Of a stretch of DNA of 64,000 nucleotides, positions 1-9,920 are shown one piece after another. Position 1 is the stretch's first letter; each line of letters starts with the position of its first letter. The notes under the pieces were generated by a model. It was not told the DNA's origin and did no database searches. It worked only from the letters and a program-made list of their open reading frames with translations. Position numbers and translations under genes: made by a program. Source of the stretch: Azorhizobium sp943371865 (lineage in GTDB: Bacteria; Pseudomonadota; Alphaproteobacteria; Rhizobiales; Xanthobacteraceae); assembly GCF_943371865.1 (NCBI RefSeq), contig NZ_CALRWL010000001.1:124001-188000 (forward strand), given 5' to 3'.

Positions 1-1
1 C

Positions 2-1729
2 ACCTGCCGCAAGGTGGGGGCCAACGACACTTTGTTCCGCGACTGGCTGCACGAAAGCCAGCGCATGGTGCGCACCACGCGCTATTGGATGCTGGACGAA
101 CGCACCCGCATCGCCGGCTGCCACATGATCCGCAAGCTGGTGGAAGAAGTGGTCGCGGAAGAAGGCATCGAGGCCTATTGGAAATTCGCCTATGAGGCGG
201 TGGAGCACGGCCGCCAGGGGTTGCAGAACCGCATCAAGGCCATGACCATTCCCGGCACCTACCGGCAGGTGGGCTTCGTGGACGTGCCTTACGCCCATGA
301 GGACGTGCGGGTGCCGTCCGATTTCGCCAAGCTCGACACCATCATGCATTCGCCCTCGGAGATCACCATCCGCGGCGACGGCACCTGGCGGCTCGATTTC
401 GAAGGCGCCAGCCGCTGGGGCTGGCACACCTATAATGCCCATCAGGTGAGCTTCACTTCGGGCATCTGGGTGATGATGACCCAGACGCTGATCCCCTCGG
501 AAATGATCAATGACGGCGCGGCCTACGGCACCGAGTTCCGGCTGCCCAAGGGCACCTGGATGAACCCGGACGACCGCCGCGTCGCCTTCTCTTATTCCTG
601 GCACTTCCTGGTGTCGTCCTGGACGGCGCTGTGGCGCGGCCTGTCCCGCTCCTATTTCGGGCGCGGCTATCTGGAGGAGGTGAATGCCGGCAATGCCAAC
701 ACCTCCAACTGGCTGCAGGGCGGCGGCTTCAACCAGTATGACGAGATCCATGCGGTGAATTCGTTCGAATGCGCCGCCAACGGCACCGGGGCGACCGCGG
801 TGCATGACGGCCTCTCCCATGCCGCCGCCATCTGGAATCCGGAAGGCGACATGGGCGACATGGAGATCTGGGAACTGGCGGAGCCGCTCATCTATCTGGG
901 CCGCCAGATCAAGGCCTCGTCGGGCGGCGCCGGCAAGTATCGCGGCGGCTGTGGCTTCGAGAGCCTGCGCATGGTCTGGAACGCCAAGGACTGGACCATG
1001 TTCTTCATGGGTAATGGCCACATCACCTCCGATTGGGGCCTGATGGGCGGCTATCCCGCCGCCTCCGGCTATCGCTTCGCCGCCCATGATACCGGGCTGA
1101 AGGAGCTGATCGCCTCCGGTGCGCCGCTCCCGTTCGGCGGCGACACCGACCCGCAGAACCCGACCTGGGATGCCATGATCCCCGATGCCAAGATCAAGCG
1201 CGATAAGCAGGCGATCACCACCGAGGAGATGTTCAAGGATTACGACCTCTATCTCAACTACATGCGCGGCGGCCCCGGCTTCGGCGATCCCATCGACCGC
1301 GATCCGCAGAGTGTGGTGGATGACATCAACGGCGGCTATCTGATCGAGCGATTCGCCCTCCAGGTTTATGGCGTGGTGGCGGCAAAGGGGGCGGACGGCG
1401 CCTTCACGGCGGACATCGCGGCGACAACCGCGCGGCGCAAGGAGATCCGCGCCGAGCGGCTGGCAAAGTCGGTGCCCACCCGCGAGTGGATGAAGGGCGA
1501 GCGGGAGAAGATCCTGGCCAAGGACGCGGGCGACCACGTCAAGCAGATGTTCGCCTCCTCCTTCAAGCTTGGGCCGCGCTTCTTCAAGGATTTCCAGACC
1601 TTCTGGGACCTGCCGGCGGATTGGAAGCTGCTGGAGGAAGAGATCGGCATCCCGCACTACGGCTCCCATTACCACATGGACGTCTCCGAGCTGCCCGACG
1701 TGAAGACCGTCCAGTTCGTTGAGCAATAG
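2..1729 (+). CDS. acxB: Acetone carboxylase alpha subunit, HyuB-like (5' end outside the window)
   Basis: Only the C-terminal 575 residues are in the window. The frame is open to the left edge, so the gene starts upstream; the family's alpha subunit is about 770 residues. The product belongs to the hydantoinase B/oxoprolinase family. With the beta (HyuA-like) and gamma subunits it forms acetone carboxylase, a cytoplasmic enzyme making acetoacetate from acetone, bicarbonate and ATP. The assignment to acetone carboxylase rather than a generic N-methylhydantoinase rests on the gene directly downstream, which is the diagnostic gamma subunit. The two are separated by 65 bases holding a 9-bp stem-loop and a strong AGGAGGA ribosome-binding site. 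A beta subunit gene is expected just upstream of the window. A related acetophenone carboxylase is less likely because of the gamma subunit. Confidence 0.9.
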   Translation, partial: TCRKVGANDTLFRDWLHESQRMVRTTRYWMLDERTRIAGCHMIRKLVEEVVAEEGIEAYWKFAYEAVEHGRQGLQNRIKAMTIPGTYRQVGFVDVPYAHEDVRVPSDFAKLDTIMHSPSEITIRGDGTWRLDFEGASRWGWHTYNAHQVSFTSGIWVMMTQTLIPSEMINDGAAYGTEFRLPKGTWMNPDDRRVAFSYSWHFLVSSWTALWRGLSRSYFGRGYLEEVNAGNANTSNWLQGGGFNQYDEIHAVNSFECAANGTGATAVHDGLSHAAAIWNPEGDMGDMEIWELAEPLIYLGRQIKASSGGAGKYRGGCGFESLRMVWNAKDWTMFFMGNGHITSDWGLMGGYPAASGYRFAAHDTGLKELIASGAPLPFGGDTDPQNPTWDAMIPDAKIKRDKQAITTEEMFKDYDLYLNYMRGGPGFGDPIDRDPQSVVDDINGGYLIERFALQVYGVVAAKGADGAFTADIAATTARRKEIRAERLAKSVPTREWMKGEREKILAKDAGDHVKQMFASSFKLGPRFFKDFQTFWDLPADWKLLEEEIGIPHYGSHYHMDVSELPDVKTVQFVEQ

Positions 1730-1736
1730 CGCATCC

Positions 1737-1759
1737 GGCACCGGCGGCTCGCCGGTGCC
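1737..1759 (+). other. Intercistronic stem-loop between acxB and acxC
   Basis: GGCACCGGC and GCCGGTGCC form a perfect 9-bp stem around a 5-base loop, 7 bases after the acxB stop. No T-run follows and the acxC ribosome-binding site lies 25 bases downstream. A role in mRNA processing or stability is therefore more likely than termination. This is inferred from position only. Confidence 0.55.
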
Positions 1760-1794
1760 ATCCGCCGCAATGATCAAGAAATCAGGAGGACACC

Positions 1795-2304
1795 ATGGCC
1801 TATACCCGCGCCAAGATCGCCGATCTGGTGGACGGCAAGATCGATCACGATACCCTGCACCAGATGCTCGCCACCCCGAAGGACCCGGAGCGCTTTTCCA
1901 TCTATCTGGAGATCCTGCAGCAGCGCATGCCGTGGGATGACAAGATCATCCTGCCGCTCGGCCCCAAGCTCTACATGGTCCAGCGCAAGGATACCAAGCA
2001 GTGGAAGATCCGCTGCGAATGCGGCCACGATTTCTGCGACTGGCGGGAGAACTGGAAGCTGTTCGCCCGCGTGCATGTGCGCGACACGCCGGAGAAGATG
2101 GAGGAAATCTATCCGCGCCTGATGACCCCCACCTCAAGCTGGCAGGTGCTGCGGGAATATTATTGCCCGGAATGCGGTACCTTGCATGATGTGGAGGCGC
2201 CCACCCCCTGGTATCCGGTGATCCGCGACTTCGAGCCGGACATCGACACCTTCTACAAGGACTGGCTCGGCCTGCCGGTGCCGGAGCGGGTGGAAGCGGC
2301 GTGA
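1795..2304 (+). CDS. acxC: Acetone carboxylase gamma subunit
   Basis: A 169-residue protein, the size expected for the roughly 20-kDa gamma subunit of acetone carboxylase. It carries two cysteine clusters, CECGHDFC near residue 79 and CPECG near residue 124, spaced like a zinc-ribbon metal site. It ends the acx operon. The start ATG is preceded at 4 bases by AGGAGGA (1784-1790), the strongest ribosome-binding site seen in this part of the window. Together with the alpha and beta subunits it forms the cytoplasmic acetone-carboxylating complex. The gene converges with batD, the two stops lying only 7 bases apart, so there is no room for a separate terminator. Confidence 0.93.
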   Translation: MAYTRAKIADLVDGKIDHDTLHQMLATPKDPERFSIYLEILQQRMPWDDKIILPLGPKLYMVQRKDTKQWKIRCECGHDFCDWRENWKLFARVHVRDTPEKMEEIYPRLMTPTSSWQVLREYYCPECGTLHDVEAPTPWYPVIRDFEPDIDTFYKDWLGLPVPERVEAA

Positions 2305-2311
2305 GGGGCGC

Positions 2312-4198
2312 TCAGGCCGCCGGATAGAGCGGCGCCAGACGCGCGCGGCGGACGGTCTTTTGCGACCGCTGCCGCGCGCGCTTTTCCAAGCGCCAGGCGG
2401 CCATGAAGCTGCGTCCCTGCCAGGGTGTGGCGGCTCCCCCATAGAGGTGCGCGCAGAGCGCTTCGACACCGGCGGCCATCTCCGAGGTTGACAGGGGGCC
2501 GGCCAAGGACGGCTGAACCGGCCCTGCGGCCGGGGGCATGAAGCCGAGCCAATCCAGGAAGGCGCGGTGCGCGCCGGCGGCATCATTGACCGCGCAGGCG
2601 GCCTGGAGCGCCGCTTCCGCCGCCGCCACCGTGCGGGCCTTGGCGACGCGAGGCCGTGACGGCTGGACGCGCGCCACGGCGCCTGCGGGCAGCACGGAGG
2701 ACTGGGGCCGCGGGGCGGGCGTATTGCGTCGCTGCCGGGCCCGGCGAACTCCGGTCCAGAGCAAGCCTATGCCCAAGCCGCCGAGGAGCAACACCGTCAG
2801 CGCCATTAGCCGATCGCGGCTGAGCAGAGCCAGCAGGGCGAGGACGCGGGCGGTCAGATCGTCCTGCGGTGCCGCAGGTGCGGCGCCAGTTGCCATGGGC
2901 GCGGAACCCGGGCCCGCGTCCGCGGTGGCAGGAGCCGGGGCGCGCGCGACCGCGCCGGGCTGCACCTGGAAGGTTTCCGCGGGCAGCAGGGCGAGTTCCT
3001 GCTTCTTGGTATCGACGTTCCACCACGGCACCTCGATGGCCGGCAAGGTGAATTCACCGGCGTGGGTGGGCACCACCGAAATCGTCTTCATCAGGATGGC
3101 ACCGGCCTCGCCCTGCACCGGGCGGCTCTCCGCGCGGCTGGCCTCCTCATATTGGCGCAATCCCGCCACCTCGGGTGGCACGATGGGCGGCAACTGGTTG
3201 GCGGCGGTGCCACGCGCTTCCAGGCGAATGGTGCGGGTCAGGGTATCGCCCACCTTCGCGGTCTCCGGCGGCTGCGACCAGCGGCTGGCGATGGTCACCC
3301 CACGGGAGGGCAGGAACCAGCCCGTGGCCGCCGCCGGGCGGTCCTGAACCGTCACTGTGACGGCATTGGACTTCAAGGTGAGGTCGCGGGCGAAATCGGG
3401 CGTATTGTTCAGCCACGGGGTGGGCACGCCACCCCGGCCGAGCAGTTGCGCCATCTCGGACGAGGCACTGTTGCCGGAATAGCCGGGCACCTTGGCGTTC
3501 AGTGTCACCGGCTCGATCTCGATCGGCCCGCTCTTCTGCGGGCGCATGAGATAGGCCTGTTCGGTGACGCGGTAGCGCTGCTTGCCGATGGTGCGGATAT
3601 AGCTGCGCTGGTCGCCTTGCTCCACAAAGGTCGCACCCTGCGCCGTCGGCTTGCTCCAGGATGAGCCGGGCCGCAGGCCGACGCTGTCATAGATCCGCAC
3701 CGAAATGGGCACTTCGCTCTGCACGAAGGGCGCCACGTCGCCCGCCTCCATGCGCACGAACAGCGGCCGGTCCTCCACCGTATTGCCGGTGGCCGACGGC
3801 ACCACCTGGATCGGCACCGCAGGCGAGCTCAGCCCGGCCACCGAGAGGGGCGGAATGGTGATCTTGCCGCTCTTACGGGGGGCAAGGCTCAGCACCCATT
3901 CATTCACCTGAACCCGCTTGCCATCGACGATCATGTTGCGGCTGCGCCGGCCCTGGCCCACCACCTCGAAATCTCGGGTCAAGGGCGAGAGATCCGGCGG
4001 TTCGCGGCCGTCGCCGCCGGTCAGGCTTAGCACATATTCCACCGTCTCGCCGGCCACGATGGAAGACCGGTCCACTGTGGCGTTGAGGGTCGCCGCCAGC
4101 GCCGGCCCAAGGGCGAGCGCCAGCAGGGCGCAGCCCAGCATCACGCCACTGAGCGTGGCGCGCCACCGGTTGGGGCGAACGGGTATCGGGCGGCTCAC
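2312..4198 (-). CDS. batD: BatD family protein
   Basis: A 628-residue membrane-anchored protein of the BatD (oxygen tolerance) family. The N-terminus has a basic segment followed by a hydrophobic stretch ending ALGPALA, a signal peptide or anchor. Beta-rich BatD-type repeats follow (for example SIVAGETVEYVLSL near residue 44). A transmembrane helix lies near residue 465 and a cytoplasmic tail rich in arginine and alanine follows. BatD is predicted to work in the periplasm with the VWA proteins BatA and BatB; the Bat system has been linked to stress tolerance and envelope integrity, without a defined reaction. It is the last gene of the operon and starts 3 bases after the stop of the batB-batC fusion. 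Confidence 0.85.
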   Translation of the reverse strand: MSRPIPVRPNRWRATLSGVMLGCALLALALGPALAATLNATVDRSSIVAGETVEYVLSLTGGDGREPPDLSPLTRDFEVVGQGRRSRNMIVDGKRVQVNEWVLSLAPRKSGKITIPPLSVAGLSSPAVPIQVVPSATGNTVEDRPLFVRMEAGDVAPFVQSEVPISVRIYDSVGLRPGSSWSKPTAQGATFVEQGDQRSYIRTIGKQRYRVTEQAYLMRPQKSGPIEIEPVTLNAKVPGYSGNSASSEMAQLLGRGGVPTPWLNNTPDFARDLTLKSNAVTVTVQDRPAAATGWFLPSRGVTIASRWSQPPETAKVGDTLTRTIRLEARGTAANQLPPIVPPEVAGLRQYEEASRAESRPVQGEAGAILMKTISVVPTHAGEFTLPAIEVPWWNVDTKKQELALLPAETFQVQPGAVARAPAPATADAGPGSAPMATGAAPAAPQDDLTARVLALLALLSRDRLMALTVLLLGGLGIGLLWTGVRRARQRRNTPAPRPQSSVLPAGAVARVQPSRPRVAKARTVAAAEAALQAACAVNDAAGAHRAFLDWLGFMPPAAGPVQPSLAGPLSTSEMAAGVEALCAHLYGGAATPWQGRSFMAAWRLEKRARQRSQKTVRRARLAPLYPAA

Positions 4199-4201
4199 GG
4201 C

Positions 4202-6346
4202 TCAGTCCACTCCCTGCACGGGAACAATGCCCCCCAGATAGTGGCTGCGAATGCGGGCGCGCAACAGGCCGGTGGGGTCGTCCGGCACCATGCGCAGGGC
4301 CTGCTCGCTATTCTGCTGCTGCTGCGCATCCAGCGGACGCGCGAGCGCGCCCGCTGCCGTCGGCGGCTGATCGGCGCGTGGCGGCGGCGTCTGCGGCGGC
4401 TGGGCAGGCGGCGGTGGGGTTTGCGGTGGCGGTGGCGGCGGCGCAGGTGGTGGCGGCGGGCTGCCCTGCGGCGGCGCGGGCTTGCCCGGCGCGTCCTTGC
4501 CCGGTTCCGGCTTGGCGGGCTGGCTGGGCTTTCCAGCCGGGTCCGGCTTGGCCGGCTCGGGCTTCTGGGGCTCCGGTTTTGCGGGCTCCGGTTTCTTGGG
4601 CTCGGGCTTGTTCGGCTTGTCCGCGGGCGAACCCTTGGGGTCGGGCTGCTTCTGGCCCTGATCGCCCGCTTGGTCCTTCTGGTCCTTTCCAGGCTTGTCC
4701 TGACCCGGCTTGTCCTGCCCGGACTTATCATCGCCGGGCTTCTTCTGGTCGCCCTTGTCCGATCCGGGGGACTTATCCTTGTCCTGATCCTGGCCCTGAC
4801 CCTGACCCTTGTCCTTGTCCTTGTCTTTGTCCTTGTCCTGCTGCTTCTGCGCATCCAGCAGCCGCTGTACCAGGTCGCGATTGAAGATCGCGTCCTCGTC
4901 ATTGGGATTGGCGGCGATGGCAGCGTCATAGGCGCTCAGCGCATCTTCCAGCTTGCCGGCGCGGGCCAATGCATTGCCGCGATTGTAGTCGCCACCGGGC
5001 TGCCGCTCGAAGCCTGACGCCGCCGTGGCGTAGTCGCCGGACTTGTACTGGCTGCTGGCCTGCCAGGCGGGATCCTTGAAGCTGCGCGCGGCGGCGTCAT
5101 AGGCGCCGTTTTCAAAGGCGCGGGCCCCCTGCTGGTCGGGGGTGCGCCACAGATTGTCCCAGCGGCTGCCGGTGCTCGGCGCGGCGGCGGCGCCGGAGGC
5201 CTGCGGCGGCGGGGCGAACACGTCATCCTGAGAAGCTGGGTCGGTGGAGACGGCGCCCGTGGGCGGGGCGGCGGAGGCGGTGCGCGGCGCGATCGCACCG
5301 GACAGGCCCGCCGCCAGAAGCAGCACGGCGATCCAGCCCCGGCGGAAGGCCAAGGAGGCGAGAAACGCGAGCGCAACGACCAGCCAGGGCCCCCGGTCGA
5401 GCCACTGGTCGGCGGACAGGCCGCTGTTCTGCAACTGGCTGGTGCCCAAGGCACCGGGCACTTTGGCAAAAATGGTGTCGAGGTCGCTGTCGTCGGCGGC
5501 AATGCGGGTGAAGCGGCCGTGGCCCGTGCGCGCCAGCTGGGTGAGGCGCTCGTCCTCCATCTGGGTGGCGCGCACGGTACCGTCGCGATTGCGCACGGTT
5601 CCCCCGTCATAGGACAGCAGCGGGGTCTTCTCGGGGGTGCCGACGCCGATCGCGCTCACCGTATAGCCCGCCTTCACCGCCGCCGCGGCGGCCTCCTGGG
5701 TGCGGCCAGGACGGTCGCCGGTTCCGTCGCCGATGAGCACGATGCGCCCGGTGCGCGCGCCGGCGTTGCGCAGCAGATCCACCGCCGTGGCGATGGCCAG
5801 ATCCGGCCGGTCGTCCAGAACCGGCATCAGGTCGGTGGCCAGTTCCGGCACCATCTGGGCGATCACCCGCCCGTCCTCGGTCAGGGGCGCGGCCACGAAG
5901 GGGGCATCGGCGAAGATCACCAGCGCCACCTGACCGCCGCGCATGCGGGCAAGGATGTCGTCCACCTTGTGCCGCGCCGCCAGAAGCCGGGTGGGGTTCT
6001 GGTCCGGGGCGTTCATGGACTGGGCCAGACTCAGCACGATCACCGTCGGGTCGAGATGGTCCAGGGCCGGGGTGGGCAGTTTCTGCCAGGTGGGACCGGC
6101 CATGGCGAGACAGGCCAACATCCAGCCGAGCAGCAAAACGGAGATCGGCCAGCGGCGGCCCCGCGCGGTCTCCTGCAACGCCAGATGTTTCAGCAAATGG
6201 GCATCCACCAGTCCGCGCCAGGGGTTGCGCCCGGCGCCGATCCGCCGCCACGCCAGCACCGCCAGGAGAAGTGCCGGCACTACGGCCAGGAGCCATTCCG
6301 GTCGCAGGAAATGGAAGTCCGCCAGAGGCGGTGGCAACGGCATCAT
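4202..6346 (-). CDS. batB: BatB-BatC fusion: VWA domain plus TPR protein
   Basis: The 714-residue product joins two parts usually encoded separately. Residues 1 to about 340 hold membrane helices and a von Willebrand A domain as in BatB. Residues about 390-490 hold TPR-like repeats as in BatC. A strongly biased tail follows, first rich in K/D/Q and then in P/K/E. The metal site looks degenerate: where BatA has DLSGS this protein has SLAQS, so the first aspartate is lost. The start was placed at the ATG at 6346 (next codon also ATG), which overlaps the batA stop by 4 bases; the open frame extends further upstream but that part is antisense-like to batA. It probably acts as a membrane scaffold in the Bat complex. 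Confidence 0.83.
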   Translation of the reverse strand: MMPLPPPLADFHFLRPEWLLAVVPALLLAVLAWRRIGAGRNPWRGLVDAHLLKHLALQETARGRRWPISVLLLGWMLACLAMAGPTWQKLPTPALDHLDPTVIVLSLAQSMNAPDQNPTRLLAARHKVDDILARMRGGQVALVIFADAPFVAAPLTEDGRVIAQMVPELATDLMPVLDDRPDLAIATAVDLLRNAGARTGRIVLIGDGTGDRPGRTQEAAAAAVKAGYTVSAIGVGTPEKTPLLSYDGGTVRNRDGTVRATQMEDERLTQLARTGHGRFTRIAADDSDLDTIFAKVPGALGTSQLQNSGLSADQWLDRGPWLVVALAFLASLAFRRGWIAVLLLAAGLSGAIAPRTASAAPPTGAVSTDPASQDDVFAPPPQASGAAAAPSTGSRWDNLWRTPDQQGARAFENGAYDAAARSFKDPAWQASSQYKSGDYATAASGFERQPGGDYNRGNALARAGKLEDALSAYDAAIAANPNDEDAIFNRDLVQRLLDAQKQQDKDKDKDKDKGQGQGQDQDKDKSPGSDKGDQKKPGDDKSGQDKPGQDKPGKDQKDQAGDQGQKQPDPKGSPADKPNKPEPKKPEPAKPEPQKPEPAKPDPAGKPSQPAKPEPGKDAPGKPAPPQGSPPPPPAPPPPPPQTPPPPAQPPQTPPPRADQPPTAAGALARPLDAQQQQNSEQALRMVPDDPTGLLRARIRSHYLGGIVPVQGVD
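4470..4860 (-). repeat. Low-complexity coding repeat in the batB-batC tail
   Basis: The sequence encodes alternating D/K and G/Q dipeptides, then repeats of the type KPEP and KPDP. At the DNA level it contains runs of the unit TTGTCC and imperfect GGCTCCGG-type repeats. Slippage could make its length vary between strains. Confidence 0.6.
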
Positions 6347-7365
6347 GGCTGTGCTCCCTCCGCTGTCGCGGCGGCGGCAGCCCGGCGGTGGCCACCGGCG
6401 GGGCGAAGCATGAGGCCGCCCAGCCCGAGGCTGAGCACCAGCGCCGCCCCCAGCGGCCATTGGAACAGGGACACTGTGGGGCTGAGGTACAAGGGATCGC
6501 CCGCCACCGGCTCCATCCGCGCGATATCGTCATAAATGGCGGCGAGGCCCTGGGCATCGCGGGCGCGGAAATAGCGCCCGCCGGTCAGCTCCGCGATCTT
6601 GGCCAACGCCTCTTCGTCCAGATCGAACGAGGGGTTCACCGTACGCTGCCCGACGGCGAAGGCATCGGCGCCCACGCCGATGGTGTAGATCTTCACTTGG
6701 TTTTGCGCCGCCACCTCCGCCGCCTGGATGGGGTCGAGAACGCCGGAATTGTTGGCGCCGTCGGTGAGCAGCACCAGCACCCGCTCATCGGCCGGGCGGT
6801 TGCGCAGGGTTTTCACCGCCAGCCCGATCGCGTCGCCGATGGCGGTCTCCTGGCCGGTGAGGCCGATGGAGGAGGAACGCAACAATTCGCGCACCACTTT
6901 GCGGTCGAAGGTCAGCGGCGTCTGGACGTAAGCGCGAGAACTGAACAGGATCAGCCCCACCCGGTCGCCGGTGCGGCGGGCGATGAAGTCATCCGCCACC
7001 GCCTTCACCACCGTCAGGCGATCGGTGGGGACGCCGTCATGGGTCAGGTCCTGCCGGGACATGGAGCCGGACAGGTCCACCGCCATCATCAGGTCTCGCC
7101 CTTCCACCGGCACCGGCACCGGTGCGCCCACATAGGCAGGGCGGGCGGCGGCGGCCACCAATAGCAGCCAGATCAGGCCCATGGCCGCCAGGGTCCAGAT
7201 GCGGCGCGGTGGTTTTGCCGAGGCAAGTCCAGCCTTGCCGATCTCCGCGAAGAACGGAACCCGCAATGCCCCGGCGCGGGTGCGCGGGGCGGCAGGCACC
7301 AACCAGCGCACCAGCAGGGGAAGGGGGAGGAGGGCCAGCGCCCAGAGCCATTGGAACTGGATCAT
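6343..7365 (-). CDS. batA: BatA, VWA domain membrane protein
   Basis: A 340-residue protein, the usual BatA length. It has an N-terminal membrane helix (FQWLWALALLPLPLLVRW), a second helix near residues 60-80, a von Willebrand A domain with an intact metal site (AVDLSGSMSRQD, near residue 95), and a C-terminal helix. The start ATG at 7365 overlaps the stop of the DUF4381 gene by 4 bases, and its own stop overlaps the next start by 4 bases, so translation is probably coupled. The frame stays open far upstream, but that part lies over the upstream genes and is unlikely to be translated. BatA is thought to act with MoxR-type AAA ATPases at the inner membrane. Confidence 0.9.
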   Translation of the reverse strand: MIQFQWLWALALLPLPLLVRWLVPAAPRTRAGALRVPFFAEIGKAGLASAKPPRRIWTLAAMGLIWLLLVAAAARPAYVGAPVPVPVEGRDLMMAVDLSGSMSRQDLTHDGVPTDRLTVVKAVADDFIARRTGDRVGLILFSSRAYVQTPLTFDRKVVRELLRSSSIGLTGQETAIGDAIGLAVKTLRNRPADERVLVLLTDGANNSGVLDPIQAAEVAAQNQVKIYTIGVGADAFAVGQRTVNPSFDLDEEALAKIAELTGGRYFRARDAQGLAAIYDDIARMEPVAGDPLYLSPTVSLFQWPLGAALVLSLGLGGLMLRPAGGHRRAAAAATAEGAQP

Positions 7366-7925
7366 GCGTTGGCCTTGATCCAGCGTCGCAGCGACGCCAC
7401 CAAAGCGGTGCGGTCCACGTTTGCCGAGGCCGGGGCCTGGGGCGGCAGATAGGGCGCCTTGGCCAGGAAGGCGCGGATGTCCGCCGGCACGCCGGCCTTG
7501 CCTTTGGCGAGATAGCCCTGCCAGGCCTCTCCGGTCAGGGCCGCCACTTCGGCTCGCCCCGGGCGGCTGAGCACGACGCGCCGGATTAGAACGGCGGCTT
7601 CCGCCGCCACGGCGCGGGAATCGGGATAGCGCGCATGGTCCTGCCCGATGGCTTCCAAGGCCTTCACGGCGCGATAGGACAGGGTCTGTCGTCGGCGCCA
7701 TTCCAGATAGGCCAGGCCCAGCAGCGCCAGCACCACCAGCCCGGCGACGATCCACCAGCCCGGGGCTGGAGGCCAGAACGACACCTCTGGCGGCAGATGA
7801 ATATCGCGCAGCTCCGCCAAAGGATCGGCGGGCGGCTCGGTGGAGGGGGCGGCCTGCGGGTCGATGGGCGGGGCGTTGAGCCAGGGGGCCGGCGCGGCGG
7901 CGGGCGGGGTTTTGATCTCGGGCAT
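7362..7925 (-). CDS. DUF4381 family membrane protein of the Bat operon
   Basis: A 187-residue protein with a proline- and alanine-rich N-terminus, the motif LRDIHLPPE, one transmembrane helix near residues 57-75 and a basic cytoplasmic C-terminal half. This is the usual layout of DUF4381 proteins, found between the DUF58 and batA genes. It shares one base with the upstream DUF58 stop (TGATG) and overlaps batA by 4 bases. Its function is not known beyond being part of the MoxR/Bat assembly. Confidence 0.82.
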   Translation of the reverse strand: MPEIKTPPAAAPAPWLNAPPIDPQAAPSTEPPADPLAELRDIHLPPEVSFWPPAPGWWIVAGLVVLALLGLAYLEWRRRQTLSYRAVKALEAIGQDHARYPDSRAVAAEAAVLIRRVVLSRPGRAEVAALTGEAWQGYLAKGKAGVPADIRAFLAKAPYLPPQAPASANVDRTALVASLRRWIKANA

Positions 7926-8890
7926 CAGGCCGCCCCCCGCACGCCGCTGCGCGTCCGCTGCATCCGCTCGGGGTGCAAGAGGATGGCGGGGTCGTCCCCA
8001 GTCTGGAGCGGAATGAAGGCCATGCCGCGCTGGCGGGAGAGGGCTTCCACCGCATCCCGCCGGGCGGCGAAGCGCTGGGCATAGGCGGCGCGCACGGCAG
8101 CACTGTCCGCATTCAGGCTGCTGATCGCCTCGCCGTCGCTGACCGGATAGTGCCCGCCGCGAGGCGTAGCGGCCTCAAGGGCATCGAACACGAACACGTT
8201 CGTGACCTGGCATTGCAATGACAGGCGGTTCAGCTCGCGGGCGGCGGCGGCATCGAAATCGTGGAAATCGCTCACCAGGAACACCAGCGTTCCCGGCCGC
8301 GACCCCTGGCGCAGGCGGCCGATGGCTTCCGCGAGGGTGGGTTCCAGGCGCGGCGGCGGCGCGCCGAAGCCGTTCTGGGTGGCTTCGGCCATGGCCTTGA
8401 CGAAGCCGAGGATCCGCCCCCGGCTGCGCTGGGGGCGATGGGAGACAATGCCCGAGGGCATGACCACGGCGCCCCCCACACGGTCGCCGCCTTCCATGGA
8501 CACCCAGGTGAGAACCGCCGCGGCCTTAGCCGCCAGAACCGACTTGAAGGTGTCGCGGGTCCCAAAGCGCATGAAGGTGCGGGCATCCAGCAGGATCAGC
8601 ACCGGGCGCTCGCGTTCCTCCTGGAACAGCTTGGTATGGGTACGGCCGGTGCGGGCCGTCACCCGCCAGTCGATGGTGCGGATGTCGTCGCCCGGTTGGT
8701 AGGCACGGACCTCGTCAAACTCCATGCCGCGGCCGCGAAAGGCCGAGCGATAGCCGCCGTTCTGATGCGTGCGCACCCGCGCGGAGGGCGAAAAGCCGTC
8801 CGCGCCGCCGGGGCGGGTGGCGATCAGTTCGTCAAGCCGCGCCACCAGCCCGTAGAAGGCGGCACCGGAGAAGTCGGTCATCGGGGGCAT
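7925..8890 (-). CDS. DUF58 domain protein
   Basis: A 321-residue cytoplasmic protein of the DUF58 family, which resembles a VWA fold. The family motif is seen at about residues 55-72: EVRAYQPGDDIRTIDWR. DUF58 proteins are nearly always encoded next to a MoxR AAA ATPase and are thought to be its partner or substrate adaptor. Here it starts 16 bases after the moxR stop. ATG codons at 8890 and 8881 are both possible starts and neither has a clear ribosome-binding site. Confidence 0.9.
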   Translation of the reverse strand: MPPMTDFSGAAFYGLVARLDELIATRPGGADGFSPSARVRTHQNGGYRSAFRGRGMEFDEVRAYQPGDDIRTIDWRVTARTGRTHTKLFQEERERPVLILLDARTFMRFGTRDTFKSVLAAKAAAVLTWVSMEGGDRVGGAVVMPSGIVSHRPQRSRGRILGFVKAMAEATQNGFGAPPPRLEPTLAEAIGRLRQGSRPGTLVFLVSDFHDFDAAAARELNRLSLQCQVTNVFVFDALEAATPRGGHYPVSDGEAISSLNADSAAVRAAYAQRFAARRDAVEALSRQRGMAFIPLQTGDDPAILLHPERMQRTRSGVRGAA

Positions 8891-8906
8891 CCGTGCGGGC
8901 GCCCGT

Positions 8907-9917
<1,011 letters not shown>

Positions 9918-9920
9918 CAC

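Noticed and set aside
4470..4860. Possible tandem-repeat or CRISPR-like array, because of TTGTCC repeats
   Set aside because: Units are short, without spacers, and in frame with the K/D/Q-rich coding sequence of the BatB-BatC tail.
6347..6460. Longer N-terminus for the BatB-BatC fusion
   Set aside because: The extension would lie inside batA and is R/P/G-rich. The ATGA overlap at 6343-6346 is the normal coupling seen elsewhere in this operon.
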